Source: Thermohalobaculum sp963700775
GTDB lineage: Bacteria; Pseudomonadota; Alphaproteobacteria; Rhodobacterales; Rhodobacteraceae
Reading direction: 5' to 3'
NCBI GenBank assembly: GCA_963700775.1
Contig: CAVOYU010000002.1
Location: forward strand, 62,001 to 126,000
DNA: 64,000 bases
In this document: positions 57,048 through 64,000 of the stretch, one piece after another
How positions within the stretch are numbered: the first letter of the stretch is position 1
Layout: each line of letters begins with the position of its first letter
Position numbers and translations under genes: made by a program
Notes under the pieces: generated by a model
Databases searched by the model: none
The model's input: the letters and a program-made list of their open reading frames with translations, nothing else
What the model was told of the DNA's origin: nothing

Positions 57048-60000
57048 TGGCGACCGTTCTTCTTTCTGCCGCCGGGTCGGCCATCGGCGGTGCCGTCGGC
57101 GGGACCGTGCTCGGGCTTGGCGCGGCGACTTTCGGCCAGGTCATCGGCGCCACCGCCGGGGCGCTGATCGACCAGCGGATCCTCGGCTCGGGCAGCCGCG
57201 CGGTCGAGGCGGGACGGGCGCGCTCGCTGCATCTGCAGACCTCGACCGAGGGGACGCCCGTCGCGCAGGTTTACGGGCGGATGCGGATTGCCGGGCAGGT
57301 GATCTGGTCGACGCGGTTCAAGGAGAACGTCCGCACCCGGACCCGTGGCGGCAAGGCCACCGGTGGGCAGAAGGTGAAGGAGTTCTCCTACACGATCTCG
57401 CTGGCGATCGGGCTTTGCGAGGGGCCGATCGAGCGGATCGGGCGGGTCTGGGCGGACGGCAAGCCGTTCGACGCCAAAGGCGTCGAGATGCGCGCCCACC
57501 TCGGCGACGAGGCGCAGCTTCCCGACCCGAAGATCGAGGCGGTCGAGGGCGCGGGCAATGTGCCGGCCTATCGGGGGCTGGCCTATGTGGTGTTCGAGGA
57601 CCTGCCGCTTGACGGGTTCGGCAACCGCATCCCGCAGTTCAATTTCGAGGTGTTCCGGAGCGCCGGGCCGCTGATCGACCCGGATGCGCCGGAGGCCGGG
57701 AAGCCGCTGAAGGAGCTGATCCGGGCGGTGGCCCTGTCGCCCGGCAGCGGCGAGTTCGCGCTCGATCCCGAGCCGGCGCAGATCGTGTTCGCGGGCGGTG
57801 GCGGGCCTTTCGCCAACATCAACAATGCGGGCGGGCGGCCCGACCTGCTCGAGGCGCTGGACCAGCTCGAGGGCGACCTGCCGGCGGCGGAGGCGGTGTC
57901 GCTGCTGGTCTCGTGGTTCGGCGACGACCTGCGCTGCGGGCGGTGCTCGGTCCGGCCACGGGTCGAGGAGCCGGGGCGGAAGACGACACCGGAGCCATGG
58001 TCGGTGGCGGGGCTGACGACCGCGACCGCGGTGCCGGTGAGCCGGGACGCGCTCGACCGGCCGAACTTTGGCGGCACGCCCTCGGACGGGGCCGTGATCC
58101 GGGCCATCGGCGAGCTGAAGGCGCGGGGCAAGCAGGTGATGCTTTACCCGTTCCTGCTGATGGACATTCCCGGCGGGAACGCGCTGGACGACCCCTACAG
58201 CGGGGCGGCGGGCCAGCCGGTTTTTCCCTGGCGGGGGCGGATCACCCTGGACCTCGCGCCGGGCGTCGCCGGGTCGGCGGACCAGACGGCCGCGGCCGCA
58301 GCCGAGGTGGCGGCATTCTTCGGGACAGCGCAGGCCGCGGATTTCTCGGTCGCGGGCGGGCAGGTGATCTACTCCGGGCCGGCGGAGTGGGGCTGGCGGC
58401 GGTTCGTGCTGCACCTGGCGGCACTCGGCAAGGCGGCGGGCGGGGTCAATTCGATCTGCATCGGCAGCGAGATGCGCGGGCTGACCACGATCCGCAGCGC
58501 GCGGTCGGTCTATCCGGCGGTGGCCGAGATGCAGGCGCTGGCGGCCGAGGTCAGGGCGCTGCTGCCGGATTCGAAGATCGGCTATGCCGCGGACTGGAGC
58601 GAGTATTTCGGCCACCATCCGCAGGACGGGACAGGCGATGTGCTTTTCCATCTCGACCCGCTCTGGTCGGACGGGAACATCGACTTCGTCGGCATCGACG
58701 ACTACGCCTCGCTGGCGGACTGGCGCCATGCGCGGAGCCATGCGGATCGCGAGGCGGGGCATGCCTCGATCTACTCGCTGCCCTACCTTGAAGGGAACGT
58801 CGAGGGAGGGGAGAACTACGACTGGTACTACGCCGATGCGGCTGCCCGCGAGGCGCAGCACCGGACACCGATCGCGGATTCAGCCCATGGCGAGGACTGG
58901 GTGTTCCGGCCGAAGGACCTGCGGGGCTGGTGGAGCAATCCCCACCACGACCGGGTCGACGGGGTGCGGTCGGCCGTGCCGACGGCCTGGGTGGCGGAAG
59001 GAAAGCCGATCTGGATCACGGAGACTGGATGCCCGGCAGTGGATCTGGGAGCGAACCAGCCGAACCTGTTCGCGGATGGCAAGAGTTCGGAGAGCGCGGT
59101 CCCGGCGGGTTCGCTGGGGGTGCGCGACGACGAGATGCAGCGGCGATTCCTGCAGGCGAAGCTCGGTTACTGGGCTGAGGAAGCGAACATGCCGGTCTCG
59201 GCGGTGACGGGCAATCCGATGATCCCGGCCGACCGGATCTTCGTCTGGACCTGGGACAGCCGGCCCTGGCCGGATTTCCCGGTGCGGGGCAGCGTCTGGG
59301 CCGACGGCGCGGCACATCGGCTGGGCCACTGGATCACCGGGCGGGTGAGCGCCAGCGGGCTCGCCGAGGTGGTTGCCGAAATCTGCCGGCGGGCCGGGGT
59401 GACCGAGGTCGATGTCTCGGATCTGCACGGCGTGGTCGACGGCTATGTGATCGAAAGGAACGCGAGCGCCCGCGAGGCGCTGCAGCCGCTGATGCTGACC
59501 CACGGCTTCGATGCCTATGAGAGCGGCGGCAAGGTGGTGTTCCGGATGCGGGGCGCCAATCCCGGTCGCGTGCTGGACGAAGCCGGGCTGGTGACGCCGA
59601 AGGGCGCGGTGACCGGGCCGGTCGAGCGGGTGCGCAACTCGGCCGGTGCGTCGCAGGACGTGGTGCGGCTGAGCTACATTCAGGCCGAGAGCGACTTCCG
59701 GGTTGGGGCCAGCGAGGCGCGGCTGCCGGGGGGCTCGCTGCATCGATTGGCGGAGTCGTCGCTGCCGGTGTCGCTGGCGGGATCGAAGGCGCAGCAACTC
59801 GTCGACCGCTGGCTGGCGGAGAGCTGGCGGAGCCGCGACCATGCGCACTTCACTTTGCCGCCGAGCGAGATTGCCCTGGAGCCGGGCGATGTCGTCGAGA
59901 TCGCGCGCGAAGGCACGGTCGAGGCCTACCGGATCGAGCGGATCGTCGACGCGCTGGGCCGCGAGGCCGAGGCGGTGCGGACCGAGGCCGCACTGCACCT

Positions 60001-60985
60001 GCCGCATGCGGTTGCGGAGCGGAACGTCGAGACCGGGCTCGCCAGCCCGCCGGGGCCGGTTGCGGCGATCTTCATGGACCTGCCGCTGGCGGCAGGGCAG
60101 GGCGAGGACCACCTGCCACGGCTGGCGGTGACCTCGGATCCCTGGGCGGACCGGGTCGCGGTCTACCGCTCGGAGGTGGACGACGCCTATGCGCCGGTCG
60201 CGACGCTGGCAAAGCCGGCGGTGACCGGGACGACGCTGGATGACTTGCCGGTGGGGCAGCCGGATCGGTGGCAGCGCGTATCGGTACGGGTGGCGACGGC
60301 AACGGGCGCGCTGGAATCGGCAGACCGGCTGCGAGTGCTGAACGGCGCCAATCTCGCGGCGCTGGAGTTCGCGCCGGGCGAATGGGAGATCCTGCAGTTC
60401 CGCGATGCCGAGCTGGTCGGGCCGGGGGAGTACCGGCTCTCGACCCTGCTGCGGGGGCTGCGCGGGACCGGGGCTCTGAGCGTGGCGGCGATGCCCGCCG
60501 GGGCACGCTTCGTGCTGCTGGACGATGCGGTGGCAGCGCTGCCGATGGCGGCGGAGGAGCGCGGGCTGCCGCGGCACTACCGGGTCGGCCCGGCGCGTTA
60601 TCCTCTGTCGCATCCGGCCTACCGGCACTCGGTGGAAAGCTTCGCCGGCGTGGGACTCAGGCCCTTCGCTCCGGCGCATCTGCGGGCTCGGCGCCACGCC
60701 GCGACGGGTGATCTCGCGGTGAGTTGGATCCGGACCGCCCGCTTCGGCGGCGACAGCTGGCAGGCGGTGGAGGTGCCTCTGGCCGAGGAGCGCGAGGCCT
60801 ACCGGCTGCGGATGCTTTCGGGCGGGGTCATCCTGCGCGAGGCCGAGGTGGCCGCACCAAAGTTCCTCTACAGCGCCGCGATGCAGACGGCGGACGGGTC
60901 AGGGGCGGCGCTGGAGGTCCGGGTCGCTCAACTCTCCAATTCGTTCGGATACGGGCCGGAAAGGACCTTGATCATAAATGGCTGA
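57047..60985 (+). CDS. GTA baseplate megatron protein (GTA TIM-barrel and phage-tail domains, g15)
   Basis: The 1312-residue product is the largest GTA protein. N-terminal Gly/Ala-rich hydrophobic sequence (AAGSAIGGAVGGTVLGLGAA) is followed by a phage-tail region, a GTA TIM-barrel domain (about residues 430-770, with SICIGSEMRGL and FHLDPLWSDGNIDFVGIDDY) and a long C-terminal receptor or baseplate part. It matches g15 in order and length. Presumed to contact the recipient surface and line the DNA path. ATG 57047 overlaps the g14 stop; the GTG 57041 is an alternative. The stop overlaps the DUF2793 gene by eight bases. Confidence 0.93.
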   Translation: MATVLLSAAGSAIGGAVGGTVLGLGAATFGQVIGATAGALIDQRILGSGSRAVEAGRARSLHLQTSTEGTPVAQVYGRMRIAGQVIWSTRFKENVRTRTRGGKATGGQKVKEFSYTISLAIGLCEGPIERIGRVWADGKPFDAKGVEMRAHLGDEAQLPDPKIEAVEGAGNVPAYRGLAYVVFEDLPLDGFGNRIPQFNFEVFRSAGPLIDPDAPEAGKPLKELIRAVALSPGSGEFALDPEPAQIVFAGGGGPFANINNAGGRPDLLEALDQLEGDLPAAEAVSLLVSWFGDDLRCGRCSVRPRVEEPGRKTTPEPWSVAGLTTATAVPVSRDALDRPNFGGTPSDGAVIRAIGELKARGKQVMLYPFLLMDIPGGNALDDPYSGAAGQPVFPWRGRITLDLAPGVAGSADQTAAAAAEVAAFFGTAQAADFSVAGGQVIYSGPAEWGWRRFVLHLAALGKAAGGVNSICIGSEMRGLTTIRSARSVYPAVAEMQALAAEVRALLPDSKIGYAADWSEYFGHHPQDGTGDVLFHLDPLWSDGNIDFVGIDDYASLADWRHARSHADREAGHASIYSLPYLEGNVEGGENYDWYYADAAAREAQHRTPIADSAHGEDWVFRPKDLRGWWSNPHHDRVDGVRSAVPTAWVAEGKPIWITETGCPAVDLGANQPNLFADGKSSESAVPAGSLGVRDDEMQRRFLQAKLGYWAEEANMPVSAVTGNPMIPADRIFVWTWDSRPWPDFPVRGSVWADGAAHRLGHWITGRVSASGLAEVVAEICRRAGVTEVDVSDLHGVVDGYVIERNASAREALQPLMLTHGFDAYESGGKVVFRMRGANPGRVLDEAGLVTPKGAVTGPVERVRNSAGASQDVVRLSYIQAESDFRVGASEARLPGGSLHRLAESSLPVSLAGSKAQQLVDRWLAESWRSRDHAHFTLPPSEIALEPGDVVEIAREGTVEAYRIERIVDALGREAEAVRTEAALHLPHAVAERNVETGLASPPGPVAAIFMDLPLAAGQGEDHLPRLAVTSDPWADRVAVYRSEVDDAYAPVATLAKPAVTGTTLDDLPVGQPDRWQRVSVRVATATGALESADRLRVLNGANLAALEFAPGEWEILQFRDAELVGPGEYRLSTLLRGLRGTGALSVAAMPAGARFVLLDDAVAALPMAAEERGLPRHYRVGPARYPLSHPAYRHSVESFAGVGLRPFAPAHLRARRHAATGDLAVSWIRTARFGGDSWQAVEVPLAEEREAYRLRMLSGGVILREAEVAAPKFLYSAAMQTADGSGAALEVRVAQLSNSFGYGPERTLIING

Positions 60986-61688
60986 AACTTCTCGCATCCG
61001 ATTGCCGTATCTCGACGCTGCGCAGGCGCAGAAGCATGTGACCGTGAACGAGGCGCTGGCGCGGCTCGACATGGCCGCAGCGAGCCGGGCCGAGACGATG
61101 ACGCTGACCGCGCCGCCCGCGAGCCCGGGCGATGGCGAGGCGCACCTGATCGCCGCGGGCGCGACCGGCGCCTGGGCCGGGCAAGGCGGCAAGCTGGCGC
61201 TGTTCCTGAACGGCGGCTGGGAATTCATCCCGCCCTGGGCCGGCTGGCGGCTTTGGGTCGCGGACGCGGGCGGCGTCGCCGTGCATGACGGCAATGACTG
61301 GCGCCTGGAGCATCAGCCTGTCTCGCCCGGCGGAGCGCTCTCCGCCCTGCGGCAGGCCGAGATTGACCATGCGGTGGGAACCGGTGCGACCTCGGTGACG
61401 GCGGCAGTGGTTCCGGACAAGGCGATCGTGCTCGGGGTCACCGGCCGGGTGGTCGAGGCGATTGGCGGCGCGACGGGCTGGTCGCTGGGGGTGGCGGGCA
61501 GCCCGGATCGGTACGGTTCCGGCATCGGCGTGGCGGTGAACTCTTACGCCCACGGCGTGAGCGGGTCGCCGTTGGCCTATTACGGTGACACGCCCCTGCT
61601 GCTGACCGCCGAGGGCGGAAGCTTCGCGGGCGGCACCGTGAGGCTGGCGGTGCACTATCTCGAGCTGTCGCCGCCGCGCGCGGTCTGA
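60978..61688 (+). CDS. DUF2793 protein, possible GTA head-spike or fibre component
   Basis: The 236-residue protein starts with SRIRLPYLDAAQAQKHVTVN, which defines DUF2793, followed by a beta-rich domain with WEFIPPWAGWRLWV. In R. capsulatus, DUF2793-containing head-spike proteins are encoded at a separate locus. Here the gene overlaps g15 by eight bases, so it belongs to the same transcript. The C-terminal half (about 110-236) resembles a carbohydrate-binding beta sandwich by composition only. A role in binding recipient capsule is inferred. Confidence 0.75.
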   Translation: MAETSRIRLPYLDAAQAQKHVTVNEALARLDMAAASRAETMTLTAPPASPGDGEAHLIAAGATGAWAGQGGKLALFLNGGWEFIPPWAGWRLWVADAGGVAVHDGNDWRLEHQPVSPGGALSALRQAEIDHAVGTGATSVTAAVVPDKAIVLGVTGRVVEAIGGATGWSLGVAGSPDRYGSGIGVAVNSYAHGVSGSPLAYYGDTPLLLTAEGGSFAGGTVRLAVHYLELSPPRAV

Positions 61689-61694
61689 GCCGCG

Positions 61695-61716
61695 GCCCGG
61701 CGGTCAGCCGCCGGGC
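61695..61716. terminator. Bidirectional hairpin at the end of the GTA cluster
   Basis: A perfect 9-base stem, GCCCGGCGG (61695-61703) with CCGCCGGGC (61708-61716), and the loop TCAG. It begins six bases past the DUF2793 stop, and its loop and right arm contain the last codons and stop of the convergent DksA-like gene. No T-tract on either side. Confidence 0.5.
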
Positions 61717-62045
61717 GCGCAGCCAATGCAGAGCGGTACCGCCGGGTCGAGCTCGAGCCGGAGGGCGGCGATTTCCTCCCCGCATTCAACGCAGTAACCG
61801 TATTCGCCCTCGTCCATCCGGCCGAGGGCCGCCGCGATCCGCCGCAGTTCCACGCCGCGGCGGCGCGAGGTCTCCAGCGCCATCGCCTGGGCCCGGAACG
61901 CATCCATCCTGCTGAGCCTGCCCACCGCCTGCTGATCGAGCGCGACCGGAGCCCGGTCGTCCTCGGAAGCGGCTTCCGCTGCGTGCAACTCCGCCTGCAG
62001 CGCCAGCAACGCCGCGCGAAATTCTTTTTGCCGGTTTGCGTCCAT
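61704..62045 (-). CDS. TraR/DksA-type zinc finger protein
   Basis: A 113-residue protein of the DksA/TraR family. A helical N-terminal part precedes a C4 zinc finger with C85, C88, C106 and C109 (YGYCVECGEEI and PLCIGCAP). DksA proteins bind RNA polymerase and respond to ppGpp, but the family also includes shorter members like this one, without the long coiled coil of DksA. ATG 62045 is preferred over the longer 176-residue frame, which overlaps cysE. It is convergent with the GTA cluster and divergent from cysE. Confidence 0.8.
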   Translation of the reverse strand: MDANRQKEFRAALLALQAELHAAEAASEDDRAPVALDQQAVGRLSRMDAFRAQAMALETSRRRGVELRRIAAALGRMDEGEYGYCVECGEEIAALRLELDPAVPLCIGCAPGG

Positions 62046-62130
62046 CGGTGGAAATCCCGCCGCGATCCATCTATCTCCATTGTCAGTCGAGCTTGCGGGA
62101 TTGCGCAAGCGGTGGATCCAGGAGGCAGCG

Positions 62131-62967
62131 ATGAGCACCGATCCCGGCGTCAAGAAGGACCTGAAGACGGTCGATCCGGTCTGGAAGCAGATCCGTGGCG
62201 AGGCCGAGACCCTGGCGGGCGACGAGCCGTTCATGGCCAGCCTCGCGCATTCGATCGTGCTGCATCACGAAACGCTGGAAGCAGCGCTGAGCTACCGGCT
62301 GGCGCAGAAGCTTTCCTCGCCCGAAATGTCGCCACTGCTGCTGCGCGAGATGGCGGACCACGCCTATGCGCGCGACCCGAAGATGGGCGCAGCGGCGCGT
62401 GCCGACATCATGGCCGTCTACGACCGCGACCCGGCCTGCAACCGGATGCTGCAACCGCTGATCTACTTCAAGGGCTTCCTGGCGATCCAGTCGTACCGGC
62501 TGGCGCATCACCTGTGGGAGCACGGCCGCAAGGACATCGCACTGTTCCTGCAGATGCGCAGTTCCGAATGCTTCGGGGTCGACATCCATCCGGGCGCGCG
62601 GATCGGGCAGGGGATCATGATCGACCATGCCCACAGCATCGTCATCGGCGAGACCGCGGTGGTGGGTGACGATGTCTCGATGCTGCACAGCGTGACGCTG
62701 GGCGGCACCGGCAAGGACGGGGGCGACCGCCATCCGAAGATCGGCGACGGCGTGCTGATCGGTGCCGGGGCCAAGGTGCTGGGCAATATCCGCGTCGGCA
62801 ACTGCGCGCGGATCGCCGCAGGCTCGGTGGTGCTGCAGGACGTGCCGGCACGCAAGACCGTGGCCGGGGTTCCGGCACGGATCGTCGGCGAGGCCGGCTG
62901 CGAGCGGCCGTCGCACGCGATGGACCAGAGGATATCCGACCCGGTCAACATCCTGCCGGACTGCTGA
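62131..62967 (+). CDS. cysE: Serine O-acetyltransferase
   Basis: CysE makes O-acetylserine, the precursor of cysteine, in the cytoplasm. The 278 residues have an N-terminal helical domain (VDPVWKQIRGEAETLAGDEP), then the left-handed beta-helix with hexapeptide repeats containing GVDIHPGARIGQGIMIDHA and GDDVSMLHSVTLGGTGK, and the C-terminal ARIVGEAGC. ATG 62131 has AGGAGGC upstream; an in-frame ATG at 62080 would add 17 less-typical residues. Cysteine feeds the desulfurases of the suf operon. The GTA-cysE neighbourhood is one I recall in other Rhodobacterales. Confidence 0.93.
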   Translation: MSTDPGVKKDLKTVDPVWKQIRGEAETLAGDEPFMASLAHSIVLHHETLEAALSYRLAQKLSSPEMSPLLLREMADHAYARDPKMGAAARADIMAVYDRDPACNRMLQPLIYFKGFLAIQSYRLAHHLWEHGRKDIALFLQMRSSECFGVDIHPGARIGQGIMIDHAHSIVIGETAVVGDDVSMLHSVTLGGTGKDGGDRHPKIGDGVLIGAGAKVLGNIRVGNCARIAAGSVVLQDVPARKTVAGVPARIVGEAGCERPSHAMDQRISDPVNILPDC

Positions 62968-62988
62968 CCGGACAGGCTGGAATCGAAG

Positions 62989-63011
62989 CGGCGGCCCTGC
63001 CTGGGCCGCCG
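62989..63011. terminator. Hairpin between cysE and the convergent methyltransferase gene
   Basis: CGGCGGCCC (62989-62997) and GGGCCGCCG (63003-63011) form a 9-base perfect stem with a TGCCT loop, 22 bases after cysE and 27 bases before the end of the next gene, which is convergent. Likely shared terminator. Confidence 0.5.
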
Positions 63012-63037
63012 TTGCATCATTGTGCGCGAGTTCTGGG

Positions 63038-64000
63038 TCAGGCCCGGCGGCGGCGCCCCTCGCGGCGGCCGCGGCCCTCGCCCTCTCCCTCGGCCGCCGG
63101 GGGCTTGTTGAAGCGGATCCAGTTGGCGCCGTGGGCGTCGTTGTTCATCAGGAAGTTGGCGGCGCGGATCGCCTCCATTTCCTTCGAGGGAACCGCCTTT
63201 CGGGCGCCAAGGCCGAGAAGAGGCGCAAGGGCGTCGAGGTTCAGGGCCTCCGCCTCAGGGATGGCGATGCCGAGGGCTCGGAGCGCGGCGAGATGCTCGT
63301 CGATCTTCGCCTTCGCCGTCAGCGGCTGCACCGGATTCATGATCGCCGAGGTCATGCCGGCGGTGATGGCCATCGGCAGGAAGGCGTTGTTGATGCCGTG
63401 TCGGTTCGGCAGCCCGAACGAGATGTTCGAGGCGCCGCAGGTGGTGTTGACGCCAAGCTCCTCGCGGAGCCGGCGGACCAGCGCGAAGACCTGCTGGCCG
63501 GCCGTCGCCATGGCGCCGATCGGCATCACCAGCGGATCGACCACGATGTCGTGGGCCGGGATGCCGAAATCCGCGGCACGGTGGACAATCTTCTTCGCAA
63601 CCTCGAAACGGACGTCCGGATTCTCGGAGATGCCGGTGTCGTCGTTCGAGATCGCCACCACCGGCACGTTGTACTGCTTGACCAAAGGCAGGACGAGCTC
63701 GAGCCGCTCCTCCTCGCCGGTCACCGAATTCAGAAGCGGGCGACCGTTGCAGGCCTCGAGTCCGGCCTTCAGCGCGCCCGGCACCGAGCTGTCGATGCAG
63801 AGCGGCACGTCGACCAGCCCCTGAACCAGCTCGACCACCTTCCGCATCAGCGGCGGCTCGGTCTCGTTCGGGTTCGGGTTCGAGTTGTAGACCACGCCCG
63901 CATTGATATCGAGCACGGCGGCCCCGCAGGCGACCTGCTCGAGCGCGTCCTTCTCAACCGTCGTGAAATCGCCGGCCTCGAGCTCGGCCGCCAGCTTCTT
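63038..64000 (-). CDS. Methyltetrahydrofolate-type corrinoid methyltransferase (5' end outside window)
   Basis: The product has the pterin-binding TIM-barrel fold of the dihydropteroate synthase-like methyltransferases (MtrH/AcsE type), which move methyl groups between methyltetrahydrofolate and corrinoid proteins. Diagnostic are LDINAGVVYNSNPNPNET, the DVPLCIDSSVPGALKAGL block, VAISNDDTGI, VVDPLVMPIGAMATAG and TTCGASNISFGLPNR. The frame continues open to the window edge (residues like KDALEQVACGAAVLDINAG), so the N-terminus is missing. The C-terminus ends in a basic, glycine-rich tail (GRGRREGRRRRA) of unknown use. Rhodobacterales often use such enzymes in methylamine or betaine catabolism; the exact donor is not determined here. 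Confidence 0.85.
   Translation of the reverse strand, partial: KKLAAELEAGDFTTVEKDALEQVACGAAVLDINAGVVYNSNPNPNETEPPLMRKVVELVQGLVDVPLCIDSSVPGALKAGLEACNGRPLLNSVTGEEERLELVLPLVKQYNVPVVAISNDDTGISENPDVRFEVAKKIVHRAADFGIPAHDIVVDPLVMPIGAMATAGQQVFALVRRLREELGVNTTCGASNISFGLPNRHGINNAFLPMAITAGMTSAIMNPVQPLTAKAKIDEHLAALRALGIAIPEAEALNLDALAPLLGLGARKAVPSKEMEAIRAANFLMNNDAHGANWIRFNKPPAAEGEGEGRGRREGRRRRA

Larger units (their letters stand above)
47313..61688 (+). mobile_element. Gene transfer agent (RcGTA-like) structural gene cluster
   Basis: Seventeen consecutive rightward genes encode a small headed, tailed particle in the order of the R. capsulatus GTA: terminase pair, portal, protease, capsid, adaptor, stopper, tail terminator, tail tube, two chaperones, tape measure, distal tail, hub, peptidase, baseplate 'megatron' and a DUF2793 protein. 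There is no integrase, replication or lysis gene, which distinguishes it from a prophage. Such particles package random host DNA and are maintained by the host. The gene sometimes called g3.5 between portal and protease is absent. All frames are open. Transcription probably starts at 47232 and ends at the 61695-61716 hairpin. Confidence 0.93.

Noticed and set aside
47313..61688. Ordinary prophage
   Set aside because: No integrase, repressor, replication, lysis or attachment-site features are seen, and gene order matches GTA exactly.

Overview
The window is high-G+C chromosomal DNA from an alphaproteobacterium, almost certainly a member of the Rhodobacterales (Rhodobacteraceae-like). The basis is a complete gene transfer agent (GTA) structural cluster of the Rhodobacter capsulatus type, an iscR-suf operon preceded by an Irr-type iron box, a CtrA-type box, and general protein resemblance. 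I recognised no tRNA, rRNA, CRISPR array, insertion sequence or plasmid origin.

Layout. 1-6.1 kb holds housekeeping genes: the end of ppa, a NifU-like scaffold, hisI, an AbrB-type membrane protein, a DUF502 membrane protein, tyrS, anmK and an alpha/beta hydrolase. 6.2-14.5 kb is one rightward Fe-S assembly operon: iscR, an IscS-like desulfurase, sufB, a small membrane protein, sufC, sufD, two YIP1-like membrane proteins and sufS, closed by a strong hairpin. 14.5-26.1 kb holds a penicillin-acylase-family hydrolase, a dehydrogenase, an epoxide-hydrolase-like protein, rpe, an RND efflux pair and panB. 26.2-33.4 kb carries a YfgM-like TPR protein, bamB and der facing purF, two SDR genes and cvpA. 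33.4-41.3 kb runs leftward: radA, pqiA-like, mlaF, mlaE, alr, dnaB and the rplI-rpsR-rpsF operon. 41.4-47.2 kb runs rightward: a P1 peptidase, fabD, fabG, acpP, fabF and mltG.

47.15-61.7 kb is the GTA cluster. It starts with a TTAA-N7-TTAA CtrA-type box and a good sigma-70-like promoter. It runs through terminase, portal, protease, capsid, connectors, tail tube, chaperones, tape measure and baseplate proteins to a DUF2793 protein. The genes are tightly packed with 4-26 base overlaps, and every frame is open. A DksA/TraR-like gene, cysE and a pterin-dependent methyltransferase (cut by the window end) follow.

Together the genes cover Fe-S biogenesis under iron control (with PurF a likely client), cell-envelope maintenance (BamB, Mla, MltG, AnmK), fatty-acid synthesis, replication and repair, and a domesticated phage-like DNA-transfer particle likely controlled by the cell-cycle regulator CtrA.

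Quality warning. Nine conserved genes (an RND pump, a TPR protein, radA, mlaF, mlaE, dnaB, fabD, fabG, fabF) contain about 22 single-base frame disruptions, nearly all +1. Several of these genes are essential, so I regard the breaks as probable sequence errors. I report each as one interrupted gene.
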